The notes under the pieces: generated by a model
Seen by the model: the letters and a program-made list of their open reading frames with translations, nothing else
What the model was told of the DNA's origin: nothing
Database searches by the model: none
Made by a program: the position numbers and the translations under genes
NCBI GenBank assembly: GCA_037013495.1
Contig: CM072801.1
Span: forward strand, 16,359,501 to 16,423,500
Reading direction: 5' to 3'
Source: Hippophae tibetana
Taxonomy: Eukaryota > Streptophyta > Magnoliopsida > Rosales > Elaeagnaceae
DNA length: 64,000 bases
In this document: piece by piece, positions 10,561 to 24,654 of the stretch
How positions within the stretch are numbered: the stretch's first letter is position 1
Layout of the letters: each line of letters begins with the position of its first letter

Positions 10561-13500
10561 ATGGTTAAATGTCTTACTGGTAATAAATAAAAAACAGGAT
10601 AAAAAAAGAAAAAGACATGTTATAATATCTTAGTATAGATGCTATAGTATCTGCTAAAGGAATATCAATTTCAATTGTATTATTGAGGGAAGAAATATGT
10701 TTTTTTTGCAAAGTATATATGAGTTTTTTCGTTGTTTTATATGTTGTTGGGTTTTATCAGAAAAAGTAAGAGAATAATCAGAAAAACAAATTTAATTATT
10801 TAACCTCGTGACTCGTCAATCAGATCTGTACAAAATATCCACTGTATTATCGGAGCTCTATTTTTTTCTTTTTAATTTTCTTTAGTCTAGTTTTCTCCGT
10901 AATTGATTAAACTTGTTTTTTTTTTTTAATAATGTTGGATGATATTGTAACTTAAAAGAAATATATTACTATAGCATAAGATGGAAGTCTCTAGTTAAAG
11001 ATTTACAAATTATTGATATTAAAAATCCACTAGTAAAAAAAAAATTGTTTAGCTAAATTTATCAAAATAAAAATAAAAATGTATAGTTCGATTTTTTTAA
11101 ATTCTTTTAGCAGTTTTTTTTTTGTTTTGAAAGAAGTTAGAATAAAAGAAAAATGATTTATTTTTTCTTTTATTTTTATTTCTCATATTTTTTATTGTTT
11201 ATTAAGATTTTAATTTTATAGATTATTTATAATAATAAAGAGCATTAACTAAAAAATTTGAAATAAAAAAAAATTTAAAATTTATTTTTATATTATCATT
11301 TGTTATAGCAAAATAACTAATTTTTTTCTCGACTAAAGGATATATATATATATGTATATTGGTTGCATAACTCCTTTTGAAAACACTTCAATTTTGTTGT
11401 CCTACTTTTCTTGGGTAAATGTAAATACATCTGAGTTCTTAATTTATGAGTTGTGTAAGTGTGATTTTTTACCAATTAATTTAATTTAAATTGATTAAAT
11501 TTAAATTTAAATTTAATTTAATTAAAACGATTAAAGTAAGCTCAAACACAAACCAACTACAAAAGAAAAAGGTATTAAGTAACTCGAATTGTTTATGTCT
11601 GTTTTTTTAAATAATTAAATTTTTTTATATAAATAAAAAAAATTAATGATATTAAATCTCATTAAATAAACATCTACATTAAACAACAAAAATGGGTAAA
11701 ATAATTTTACAATAGCTAGTCATTCAAGAAAAAACACACAAACAATATCCTATTATATCAACATTCAAATTAATATATTCAAAATAATTTATATTATATT
11801 TTAAATTTTAAAAATTTCATGTAATATCATCGAAAATAATATGTATCAAAAATTAAAATAATTTTAGATTAATGTTATTTAAATTGATCAAAATTTAATT
11901 TAATTTTTATTTAAATTGAATTGAATCAATTAATCACATTACTATATAAGAATTACCTATCTTAATATATACCAATACATACACAAAAGTTATAGGAAAA
12001 GGAGATCCTATAAAAAAGTACATAAACCTTCTATCTTTGTATTTTACAAAATCTGATGGCGTACCAAAAATAATACAAATGATTTTCTTTCTTTAGAAAG
12101 TATCGTGCATATTTTCCTACTGTGAGTGCCAAGATTTAGTTTGTAAGGTCAAAATTTACTAGTGGTGAAAAATTTAGAAGCGTGACTCGTCAATAGGAAA
12201 TGTATACGTGAATATATAATTACGTAGATATTTATTTTAAAAAAAAATACATAAAATTATATATCGAAGAAATAAATTTAATATATAATATCTAATATTT
12301 AATAATCACTAATTATTAATTAACTTATAGTTAGACGTGACATAAAAGTGTTGAATAACTTAAAGTTATCAAACAAAATTATAATAATAGTCCTATTTTT
12401 TAATGTATTATAAAATATCAATGGTAAATAAAAATTATATACTATAAATAAAATATACTTAGTTAATGGAATATTATTTCTAATATAAATAGTTTAGACA
12501 TATAAATATTTTTATCAAATGATATTAATATTTAAATAAACATGATGTAACTAACTGTATATATATTTTTAATTATAATTAAATATTTTTTTTATTTTGA
12601 AAATTACTCATCAATTTAAGTTTTATATTTATTAACATATATTAAATAATTTCATCCTAAAGTTACTATAATTTTTTGATATTGTTTATTTAAATTATTT
12701 ATTATCTAAACAGACTTGTAGTTAATTTATGTTTAAATTTATAATTTTTGTGAATGAATAATGTGACAAAAAAAGTATAATTTCCTAATAATTAAAAATT
12801 TATATAAATTATTTTATTTTTATTAAGTGATATATTATAATAAATAATTATATTAAGATAGGTGGAGAAAATGTTATATATTTCCGTTAAAATATCAAAA
12901 TATATGTATTTCATAACTATTAATAGAAAAATGTATCGAGAGGAGGGTGTTGTCCGTGATACACCTCAGTCCCTTTATAGAGTATAAATAGGAAAAAGAA
13001 AACAGAGTTTATATTTAAAGTACTATCTAGTAATTCGGGCTTGCGTAGTGTACTCAATAGCATGTCTTTCAATTAGATTGTTTTATTGTTATGAGTGATT
13101 TGATATTTTTGAATAAACGGCAAGAGGTATAATTATAAAAAAAAAAAAAGTTTGTTATTTTAATGGTATGTTTTTTTTATTAAAAAGTATTCATGTAAAT
13201 ATATATTTTTAAATTAGTATAATAATAATCTCTTATTTACTTTAAGATACATATTATATAAGTGAAAGATAATTTATCATATTTAATAAAATATATACAT
13301 GTACACTCATATTTTTATAACATTTATACTATTAGCTCCTAGATTTAGTTTTGGCAAAAAAAAAAAATGATTCCAAATTGAGATTTAATTGAGAACTACA
13401 CAGATAATCAAATATTAATTATAAACTTGTCATAAAAATAATTAGAGAATAAAAAAATTTATTAAAAATTATTAGACAAAAAAAAATAGTTTAACTTCAA

Positions 13501-16500
13501 TATCAAACGAAATCTTAAAAAGTTAAGAGATAATCTTAAAAGACAAACCCTAAAGGCTCGAATTATTTGATAAATGACGATTTTGGGAAAGAATTAAAGA
13601 AAGATGGATGGATTTGTGATAAAAATTTAGAGATTTTATTTGATATTAAAATATCTAAACAAAGGAAAATAATTAAGTTTCAAAACAAAATACAAAAAAA
13701 TGCTTTGAAATGTTAATAACCTATTCCAACACAAATGCAAACTAAACATATTAGTCTAGTCATAATAATACATGTAAGCAAAAAGTCATAAAAATATAAG
13801 TAATTTATATGATAGAGAAAATACACATGGCAACACACATCAATTAACAATTACAAAGAAAAGATAAGACATTAAGTATATAAGCATAAAAAACACATTT
13901 CAATTTTATAAAAAAACATCTAAAGTAAGAGAATAAGAAATATCATGTAAAAGATGAATAATAAAGAACTTGAGATAAATTGAGAATCAACGCATGACAT
14001 AATAAATAATAAAGAGGACAACCTAGTAAATTAGATGAGATATAATCTTATATGATATGATATGATTGTAAAAAAAAATTATAATATTTTGACACTATAT
14101 AATAAAATCAAGTAATATGATGCTAATGTAAAAACTTATAGAAAAAATGAGTAGTTGAAGACTCCAAAGGTGTGATTTATCGGTGGAAACAACTTTGAAA
14201 ACGAGTTTGTTCTTATCGTATATGTTAAAATTTTAATTAAATATTTATTTTAGATCATTTGTATATCTAAAATTTCATGTAAAAAATATTAATATATTGT
14301 TACAAAAATATAGATTTATATGTTTATTTTTGTTAAATAAAGATATTACTAAAATAAGGAACCCTTTGAATTATAAAATTATTCTTTACTTATATCATAT
14401 GTGACAAAATCTTTAATTTAAAACATAAAATTAAATAATTTTTGTATTTTAAAATAAATGGAAGATTATTATTGTGCTACTTTAAGAATATAAATTTATA
14501 TGGATATCTTTTAGTTAATACATTTACCACTAGAGTATCCAATCATTTTTATAACCATAAATGAAATAATTTTTTTTTCTTATATTTACGAGTTATACCT
14601 TAACAAATAAAACTTATTTAAACATCTAAAATTTGTAGCGATTGAATCCAGATGGATATACAATATAATTATTTTAAAAAAATTGTATTTACTGGGAACT
14701 ATAATGCACTCACTAGTAAATACACGGTCCTTTAATATTGATTCACTTTTCTATTTTAATACAAATTATTTCCCACTTTTACATTTTTTCTTTTTAACTT
14801 CTTGTCTTTCTTTATTATTTAAAAAAAAATTAAATATCACAAATTTATAAGTATAATATAATTAGACTCATAAAATTATATTAATTAAAATTTTGTTTAT
14901 GACTTTTTATAATTTATCTTTTATTTTCTTTAGATTTTTAAATAATTTAATAATTTAATTAGATTTAAAAATAATAACATAAATGCAAATTACTTCAAAA
15001 CACATTAGAATGGACGACATTGATAATTCACTTTGATGCTTAATTAAGTCAATTTTTGTGTGAATAAGTTTAGATTAAACATAAGTTATAGAGTTTGAGT
15101 TTTGATTATATGTACATTTACGAGTTGTAGTATGCTTATTTATATACTTGGAAAAATAACAATCTTATAAATAACGTATATGTATTAATTAATATCTAAA
15201 TATTTTTATATTAACTTTGATATTGAATAAATAATACATAAATTGCTTAATATAGCAATTGTTTGAACTTAGATTCATACATTTTAAAGATATTTACTTA
15301 GATTAGTTGTTCGGGTTATTATGGTTCCACCTAGTTAATATACACAGGGAACTAACTTCATGAAATGTAACACATTTCTCTCGCTTTCCTCTACTCTCTA
15401 GAGTTGAATAATTATTCAAATAGTAATTACCTTCTATCAATTTAGATTTGAGTCATTAATATATATTTTTATATTAGATTTAATATACTTACCATAAATA
15501 ACTTATTTTGAATTCAAATTGAGTTGATTATGTGTTGATTATGCCCATTTGACTATTCATTGGTGATATAGACCAATCAAATATGGCCACTTATACAAGT
15601 ATTTTTTCATCTAATACAAACTCATTAGGCCTTCTAACCATATCTAGAGGAGTAAGTGATCCAACGGATCACTTAGACACAACGACATAGAGGTAAGCGG
15701 GCTTAAGAGGTCTTAATTACATTACACAGTTGGTATCCCAATTTTTTTATGTCATGTTAATCTTGGGGTCAAAAGCATCCCAATGGATATTTTCGTGTCT
15801 CAATCGGAGTCCCAATTAAGAAATTATGATCTGTCAAAGGTTTGAGAAAAAATGTCAACGTATGTTGTGAAATTAAATTCCAAATTTTAATTTTTTTTTA
15901 TTAAGTTCTCCTCTCTGTTTGGATCTCTAGGTGATGAACCTAGTTGATGATGTGCAAATTATAAATACACATAAGCATACAAATCATTAATAGCTTAGTG
16001 TAAGTATATCCCAAAGTCGATCTTTCCCAAAATTAAAGTGATTTTAAATTATATATTTATTTTCGCTAAATTATTAAAATAAAATAAAATAAACCTAAAA
16101 CTCTAAAAAAATTATTAAAATGTAGGAAATAAAATATAAAAAAAGTAGAATTTTAGTTAAAAATATGAGACAATTAATGAAAATTTTAGCTAACTAACCT
16201 ATCATATCTTAGATTGTTTAGTTTAATTTAACAATCGTTCCTAAGTTGATATTATAGATTTTTTTCACTAAAATTAGAAATTTTCAATGATTATGATAAT
16301 TTTAACTTACAATTAACTAATAAATCTTTTTGTATTTGAGTAATTAATTAAAATAAACATGATATAATTATAAAATTATCTAAACTAATAAAATGATTAT
16401 ATAATTAATTTAGAATCGTATCCAAGATAGCATAATTAGGCCCAGATAATGTTTCTAATAACATAATTTAAAAATATTCTCTTTACTTATAATCAAGATT

Positions 16501-18401
16501 TGGTCCATCAATAATTCAAAATTAAATATATCAAGAAATAATCTCAAATTTTTATTAAAAAATAATTAATCTAGTAATCTAAAATAATCAGAGTAGCATA
16601 ACTAAGTTCACATAAATATATTTAACCAAACATAATTAAACTAAAAATATTGAATAAAAATTTTAAATACATCATTTTTATAATTCAAATAAAATAAAAT
16701 TAGAGATAAAAATATCCTTAATGAAATAAATACTCAAAATCTTGAAGTGATTCATTTTCCTTCTCTAAAAGCTTGAATTGTGAAACAAATAGCCTTTCTC
16801 TAAAAAATATATTGTCCAAGTGCAAAAATTGAAGATCCGTGGCTACTCTTTTGAATTAATGGGTAATATTTTGTGCAAAAGTCTACCCTAAATATGGAAT
16901 GTTGCATCAAAGATTATCCTAAAAAGTGGGTAAAAACTTATATTGGGCATTTAGGAATTAAAAAATGCTGAAAAGGATCCATATTATAAGCCATAATCGT
17001 TTTTACTAGTCTCTTAGTAAGAGTTACAAAAAACTAAAAATAAAAATTAGAATAAAAAATTACTTCTAGTTTGATATAGCATGGATCATGGCAACCTAAA
17101 GTTCTCGTCTTGGCATGATGATTTTAAATGACATTATTTGGAAAGTAATAGTTATATTTTATCTTAAAATGTGGCTTGGATCCATTATTAGGAGGATAAC
17201 AAGCTAGGTAGTGCGACTTATAAAGCATCTAGTCTGAACACCATAAGTTAGAAGGTAGCAATCCATCGATATGACCTAAGTGGTATTATCGTGATTACAT
17301 GGCTTGAAAAGCAACATTCTGATAAACATATATAATTTTATAGGATTAAAAATGTTTAATTTTGATAATAATATGATTAATAATACATAATTTATAAAAT
17401 TAATATATTAAAGTATTTATTTTAAAAGAATTATAAAATCTTTAGTATTTAATATAATAATTATGGGATTAAATTATTCATTTAGTAATGATTAAATGAA
17501 TTCTTGGAATATTTTCTCAATTTTAAATAATGTATTAAATAATATAATTTAATTTATAAAATTATATCAAATAAAATAATATTAAATTTGCTATATTTAT
17601 AATTTTTTTTGTGAGGTATAGTTGTATTAATTTAAAAATACAATATTCAATATGAGGCTACGTGCAAATATCAAATAATGAGTGTCGTGTGTACCGTGTG
17701 GTCAGATGAGATAGCGGTGACTTTTAAATATTTAGAAACAATATATAATTAGTAGAAAAAATGAAAAATGAAAAATAAAACAGTATATAATTAAGGGTGA
17801 CTTCACGCATAAATATATTATATCTTTGGTATTATATAATCCTTTATGTTAAAAATAAAATTATTTAATCACTTAATTTTATAAAATTAAATATAAATTA
17901 TATTATTTTAATAATTTCTATTTAAAATGTTATTATTTTTATAAAATAAATAAAACGTAATTAAAATATGAATATTTATTAAAAATAAAAGTAAAATTTA
18001 ATATGAAATAATTTAAAAAATAAATAATAATAAAATTTAAACAAAAATTTATTTAAACATATATTTTATTTTTAAAAAATAAAATATTAAAATAAAATAA
18101 TAAAAATTAATATTTTGTAATTTTTTTTATCTTATTTGTAACTTTATCCCTATTAAATATTTGTGTTTTAATCAAGTTTAAAATTAAATAAAAAAATATT
18201 AAAATAATATAATTTTATTTATTTAATCATTTACAAGAAACTAAATAATATCTTTTTTTTTATTAAATAGACTAAAAGGACCTAAAACCGGCTGTTGTGT
18301 AACTTTTCTCTATAATTAAATTATTCCAAAAGAGCAAATCATTACATAATATATGTTAAATTTACATACATTACATAATTTATGTTTATTTATATACAGA
18401 A

Positions 18402-18434
<33 letters not shown>

Positions 18435-19104
18435 TATTTAATTCCATAATGATATCAATACTTGATTTTTATTTTTTATTATAATTAACTATTTTTATTC
18501 CTCTTTTAACCAATCATTTTAATCACAAATTTATTAATTTAATTAAAATATTTAAGTTATTTATACAATATGTAAAATTATAAAGATGTATTGTAAATAA
18601 GATAATGAATTCCCAATTTGATATATAAGGTAAGTTTCTTAAATTTTTGACTATAATAATGAATTAAAAGATTTTTTAATAATAAAAACAATCAATTAAA
18701 ACAATAAAAAATATGAAAAATATTAAATTAACATTACATTGAATATCTTTTGAGTTCATATATAGGCACATTTCTATTGTAAATTATATTAATTAGTGAT
18801 GTAATTTAATTAATTAAAGACGAAAACTAATGCAACTTAGATGATCAATTAATTTAATTTAATTTAAATGAAAATTAATACAACAGATTCAATTTAAGCT
18901 TTAATTTTTTAAGGATGAATTTTTATTTACAAGAACTTTATTTGATATTTATTAAAGGTAAGATATATGTGTCATACATTCATAAGATTGCATGATTATG
19001 TAAAATACCTTTAGTATTATAAAGATTAGTTTTATTAGAATACTAATTTCACACACCCTTTCGGCACCCACATAGTACATATATATATATATATGAGAGA
19101 AATT
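10561..19104. other. AT-rich intergenic DNA, no genes recognised
   Basis: More than 8 kb of strongly AT-rich sequence with stops in all frames and many homopolymer and TA runs, for example near 10540, 11340 and 18400. No retroelement protein, TIR or structured RNA was recognised apart from one short perfect inverted repeat at 15653-15675. Confidence 0.5.
15653..15675. repeat. Perfect 10-bp inverted repeat with 3-nt loop
   Basis: TAAGTGATCC, loop AAC, GGATCACTTA. No terminator-like T run or flanking gene gives it a role. Confidence 0.7.
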
Positions 19105-19262
19105 TAAACACACACTTTCAGTACCCACATCACGTGTATGCACTCTTATAACCATTGATGAAAATATCTTGATATTTTTGTATATTTTCATCAAAATTTT
19201 CATAAATATATATCAGTGAAGTCTACACACACCCCACATCATGTTCATGCAGTTGTTATAAC
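19105..19262. repeat. Diverged ~115-bp tandem duplication, empty-site copy of hAT insertion
   Basis: 'acacacacttt..cccacatcacgtgtatgcactcttataacc' at about 19106-19150 is repeated in diverged form as 'acacacaccccacatcatgttcatgcagttgttataac' at 19223-19262. The sequence after the first copy (attgatgaaaatatcttgatattttt) reappears after the hAT element at 19718, so the first copy shows the site before insertion. Confidence 0.7.
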
Positions 19263-19396
19263 TAGCTGTGCGAAAAATATCCAATTAATCCGATTTGATC
19301 TATTGATTTTTTATCCGATTTGATCTAATCTGATGGTCGGATTGAATGAAATTTTTTTCCATCCATTAAGTGCGTATCGGATCACGGATTTTAAAT

Positions 19397-19427
<31 letters not shown>

Positions 19428-19709
19428 TATATATATTTATTTAATTTTTTAATATTTTTTTAAGTCAAATAATTTTATGTTATGATTTATGTGAAATTTT
19501 AAAAATTTATTTAAAAATATAAAAAATAGAGTTAATTAAGTTTATTGGTCGAATTGATCGGATGTCATCCAAATAGTTTACGGATCGGATTGAGCGGATA
19601 TGAAGGGTGATCGGATCGATTGCGGATTAAAATGTTTCAATCCGAGCGGATGGTCGGATCGAATCGAATAAGTATAAAATCAACGGTTTCGATCCGATGA
19701 ACAACGCTA
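19263..19709. mobile_element. Non-autonomous hAT-type element, 447 bp
   Basis: It is flanked by a perfect 8-bp direct repeat, GTTATAAC (19255-19262 and 19710-19717), the target duplication length of the hAT superfamily. The ends are imperfect inverted repeats: TAGCTGTGCGAAAAAT at the left, and TAGCGTTGTTCATCGGATC reading inward from the right, with further matching GTTGATTTT and CCGATTTGATC-type motifs. The interior is rich in CGGATC motifs around a TA-rich core and has no transposase. A tandem neighbour preserves the unoccupied site. Confidence 0.85.
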
Positions 19710-19717
19710 GTTATAAC

Positions 19718-21647
19718 CATGGACGAAAATATCTTGATATTTTTATATATTTTTATCAATTTTTTTTGTAAAATGAAGATATTTATATGGATACGTTGTT
19801 TTCAAAATATATTCTACTATATTCATAATGTTTTTGATATTTTCATACAAATATCAAAAAATGTCAAAATTTTCTTATATTTCTATCAATATTTCCGATT
19901 TTCTTTTAAATTTTAAATTTTTTAAAAATATTAATATAAATATTTCACAAAATATAAAACTATATATATATATATATAATTTTATCATATTAAAAGATAT
20001 AAATAACTTACTATTTGTATTAGGATCCAATGAAGTTAACATTTATATAAAAGTAATCAATTTTAATTTTTAATAAATTTTTATATTTATTTAAGTAATA
20101 AATATTTAATTATAAATTATAATTTATTAGATTGTGATTCATTTTTAGAAAATTAGTTACATGACTTTTTTTACTTATCTTTATTTCATTCTCTCTCGTA
20201 CCATTATTTTTGAACTAAGTAATTTTATTTTTAAAATAATTTGTTAGTTGTATCATTCACTTTTTGATTAATTTTAATATAATTTATATAGATGTAATAA
20301 AATTAAAAATAATTATTTATAATGTAAAAATAATATTAATCATAATAATTTAACATTATATATGTTATCTTATGTAATATTTGAGTTATATATATAATTT
20401 TAAACAAAAAATTAATTTAATTAATCTATTATTATTATTATTATCTTTAAAACTTTCTTACAAAATTTTAAAAAATAATTATAAATTTAATGATTTGTTT
20501 TTAATTTTCTTCTAATATCCATATCTATAACATCTTTAATATTTTATAAACTCGATGTTATGTAATATTTGAGTTATATATATAATTTTAAATAAAAAAT
20601 TAATTTAATTAATCTATTATTATTATTATTATTATCTTTAAAAATTTCTTACAAAATTTTAAAAAATAATTATAAATTTCATGATTTTTTTTTAATTTTC
20701 TTCTAATATTCATATCTATAACATCTTTAATATTTTTATAAACTCGATGTTAATATTTTTATCCGTATTAATATTTTATTTATAGTTATAATTATTGCAT
20801 ACTAAAAGTACATATTTTTGTTGAATAATTAGTAGCCTAATAAAATATACTTTGAGTTGACATTTAAAAATAGGGAGATCGAGTCACATGTGTGAGTTTG
20901 TAAGAGTTTATTTTGAAAATTTTTAATTTTTTTTAAGTTAAATTATATATTTAAACACATGTATATACATACAATATTGGATTCTTACCCATAAAACATT
21001 GTCATATTTTTAAAAAACTAACATAAGATATGTTCCAAATTATAAGTTTGATTTTATTTGAAAGGGATTCGTACATATATTTAAGTTATTTCTTTATATC
21101 TTATTAAGATGTTTCATTTTAATCTTTTAATCAAATACTTTAATTAAAATATTAAAACATTTTTTTAATAAGATTTGATATAAAGAGTACCGGTAGGATA
21201 TTTCTATAATACTAATCCCCATTTGACGGGTTTACTACTTTTGGTTTTTTGATATTTACAAAACATTTGGCCCCCCCTATTTGACAAAACATTTTACAAT
21301 TTTCAGGCGACCCCCACCCCACCCCACCCGAGCCCCTTCCTCTCTTAAAGACCCTTTTCAAACGAATGACCTCTCAATAATGTCTTGAAAGGCATCGAGT
21401 AAGACTAGTATTCCAAGTAATGTCAAACTCCTAACTTTCATATAGTAAAGAGGTGTCAGTGGGTGTTTTCCTTTTATTTTCTTTTTTTCATTTATTTTTT
21501 TCTCATTTTAAATATTGTTCAACTTGGTTTTACATCGATCATTCGTACCGAATAACCACTATATGATATATGTGTAACCCAGTGCAACCATAAATTTTAG
21601 TGTTTTATGCAAAGAACGTGGGTTCCAATCTTTATAACGCCATTAAC
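19718..21647. other. AT-rich DNA with one tandem duplication
   Basis: No genes recognised. It holds the 188-bp tandem duplication listed separately, several (TA)n and (TTA)n runs, and a C-rich patch at about 21270-21335 (ggccccccct..ccccaccccacccg) of unknown meaning. Confidence 0.45.
20370..20749. repeat. 188-bp tandem duplication, two copies
   Basis: Both copies begin 'ttatgtaatatttgagttat' (20370 and 20558) and end 'ttataaactcgatg'. They differ by a few substitutions and by the number of ATT units in an internal microsatellite. Confidence 0.85.
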
Positions 21648-22266
21648 TGAAGTTAGACAAAATTAGATAAATAAGATGCTTGTAATAGAAATTAAAGATA
21701 TTAGTTTGCTAACTTTTCTTATATATCTTATGTCCTGTGTTGTTTTTCTATGAAATTTGTAAGAGATTTTTGGCCTACAAATAGCCAAGTTCATTTCATG
21801 TGTAGCACTCAAGAATGAACAATACACTTCTTTATTAAAAAAAAAATTATCTCTTGTTTCATTTCTTTTATATTTCTAATTATTTTGAATATTTTCTCTC
21901 TCTCTCTCTCTCTCTTTAGTTTAAAAGTTAAGTTATTTTATCTATAAGATAAGAAAATATCTTTAAACTAATTATATTTTAGAATTTGTAGAGTGATTGA
22001 TTAGAGATAAAGATAATATAGTTAAGGTAATCCTATTTTAAAGTTGTTGAAGTGTTTGTCTCTTGGAAATTCTTACTAAGTTAAGTCATATTTTAAATTT
22101 ACTAGAGTGCTTATTTAATCAATAATTATCTTGTGTTTGTTGTAATACAAATACAAATATCTCTTGTTAGAGTGTGAGTGATGCTAGTTAAAAGTTTTTG
22201 TTCACCTATCCCCTATTTCAGTAGGGCTTTTATTTTGGTGCACACTTGTGTTATTGTCCTATGTTA
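21648..22266 (+). repeat. 5' LTR of the small element
   Basis: Aligns with 23086-23650 throughout: 'tttcttatatatcttatgtcctgtgttg', 'tttggcctacaaatagccaagttca', 'ttgttgtaatacaaata', and 'tttattttggtgcacac'. It ends CCTATGTTA against CCTGCATCA in the 3' copy. Just beyond the end, a junction-like motif occurs three times (22257, 22308 and 22361). Confidence 0.65.
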
Positions 22267-23085
22267 GGTGGTAGTGGAACTTCTATATTTTCATATTTGT
22301 GCTTTCATCCAACATTAGATGTTATTAGAGTTTTCATAATTTGATGCACTTGTGCTTTCATCCTATGCTAGGTATTATTAGAGTGAGTTTCAAGTGGACC
22401 AGATGGAGTACATGCATTATGCCAAAAGATCTTCAAGAATTTCTTTTTTTAGAAAAACTAAGGTTTTGAAAAAATTGACATTATTAAAGAAGAATATGAT
22501 CAAATTCAAAATAAAAAATCTTGCTCAAATAAGAAAGATGACCCAACACATTGCCAAAAATGATACCTTGAAGAAAGAAGGTTTACCTAAACCTTTAAAT
22601 GAAGACAAAAATGATCATATTATTAAGACCTAAAAGTTTATGTTGAGATCAAGCAAATTCAAGAGGAACATCTCGTAGAAGAAAATCACTTCACAATGTG
22701 AGTTAACATTTAATCTCAAGAAATTTTCAATAAAAAAAATTTACAAACCGTGAAACTTGTAATTGGTCATAAAATCCAAGTGGTGAGTGTCCCTATTCCT
22801 ATCAAAGACATTCAACAATTTGAAATTATAACAAATCCTTCCATATAGCCACAGACTTGTTAATGCATCTTGAAGAAACTAAATCATATTTCTTCATTTC
22901 AGAATTTATTGAAAAGATTCATTATAAAGGTCCACATGTAGAGAATATTTATAACTTATCATTTTTCAAATTCAAGGTAGTGGAAGAATACAAAGTATCA
23001 ACATTAAAAATTCATGAATATTATAAGTATTATTATCCACATTTAAAAAAAAACTCTTGGATAAGTTTTAAATAAGTGGAGGGGA

Positions 23086-23650
23086 TGATGCAAGAAAAAA
23101 TTGTATAAATAAATTTCTTTTATTTACTAAAGCAAAATAGGTAATTTTCTTATGTATTTTATGTCCTACATTGCTTTTGTTTGAACTTTGTAAGGGATTT
23201 TTGGTCTACAAATAGGAAAGTTCAATTCATATACTAACATCTAAGAAAAAATAATACACTTTTTTCTTTTATATTCTTAATTATTTTGGAATATTTTCAC
23301 CTTTTTAGTTTAAAAGTCTAATTCTCTTATTAGTGAAATAGGAGAATATCTTTAGGTTAGTTGTAGTATAAAATTTCTAAAGTGCTGGACAATGGATAAA
23401 GATAATATTATTTGGCTAGTCATACTCTAGAGTTATTATAGTGTTTTGTGTAGTCGAGGATTACTACTAACCAAAATTTTACTCTAGATTTGTTAGAATA
23501 TTTGTTTAATTAGTAGTTGTCTTGTCCTTGTTGTAATACAAATATGAAGACTTTTTACGAAAGAGTTGACAAGTTAAAAGTTTCTTCACATATTTTTTAT
23601 TTCATTAGTGCTTTTATTTTGGTGCACAATTTCGCTTCCCTCCTGCATCA
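23086..23650 (+). repeat. 3' LTR of the small element
   Basis: Begins TGATGCAAG directly after a GGAGGGGA purine tract and ends CTCCTGCATCA, giving a perfect 7-bp terminal inverted repeat. Confidence 0.7.
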
Positions 23651-24654
23651 TTAATACATATTTTCTTAGAATATTGGATTTTCTTCTAATTTTACAAAAG
23701 TTAACTTAGGTATTTATCAGGTTAAAAAAACTTATAACTAATGATACAAATTAAAATGATCTAAATTTTGATAATGGTGAGATTCATATATTTTTCGCTC
23801 ATATTGCAAGCCATATATTGTTAATGGTTCACGCATTCATATTCTAATTAGTAAAACTATAATGGATGCATTTGGTCACAAATTCAAAGTTAAGTTCAAA
23901 ACCCTATTTTACACATTCAAAATAAATACTTATTATTCAAATTAAGAAAATTTGTTGTTAATGCATCCATATACAAATTGTATATGACACCTATTCCTAC
24001 CTTCATCCATTTTCTTTATATGCACGGGCAGGACTAATAACGTGAAGCATCACTTTTACATGGTTGTTATCAATTACTTTGAAATATATAAACATGTTTC
24101 AATTACTTTGAAGGCCTTAAATAACTTGAAATTCTTCCAAAACTTCCAAATATATTTATATATTTAACTTTAATAAAATTTTCGAACACATTGAGTACTT
24201 GTACCCGTCTTTCAGATATTACCTATGAATCTCACTTATTAGATATATAAACCATCGCATCCCACTTTGTCTACTTTAGTTGAAACTAAACGGGGCCAAA
24301 TCGGGCCTAGAACGTTTGTGAACCTGGGCCTTGTTTGTTAACTTGTCATTACCTCCATTTTTTTGAGTTATTGGTTTAAATAATCACATATTTTTATTTT
24401 TGATCATTTTTTTCTAATTAGCAACAAGCTATCATAAGAGTCATAGCTTCGTACCAAATGATACAATAAAAAAAAACAAAAACACCCTTATTTACATCAC
24501 ATCGATAAAAAATCAAATAATAATAGGACCATACCAACAAGATCTCTTGCAAATACCACCCTTTATCATTGCCAAAATTCTGGTGATCATTGTTGGAAAC
24601 CCTAATAGAGTTCAGAAAACCTTGATAGATTTCTGCGAAATTGCTAGATGTTTG
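23651..24654. other. Intergenic DNA, nothing recognised
   Basis: No ORF, repeat or RNA motif could be supported in this stretch. Confidence 0.4.

Larger units (their letters stand above)
21648..23650 (+). mobile_element. Old small LTR retrotransposon, non-autonomous
   Basis: Two diverged direct repeats of about 570-620 bp enclose about 820 bp. The 3' copy is preceded by a purine tract (gtggaggggA) and has matching ends, TGATGCA...TGCATCA. Flanks TTAAC (21643-21647) and TTAAT (23651-23655) look like a mutated 5-bp target duplication. The interior has only short lysine-rich frames (22394-22633 and 22857-23075) with no recognisable gag or pol. Its size suggests a TRIM/LARD-like derivative. Confidence 0.7.

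Noticed and set aside
19719-20073. Ile/Phe-rich + strand ORFs after the hAT element
   Set aside because: Low-complexity AT-rich frames with no family similarity.
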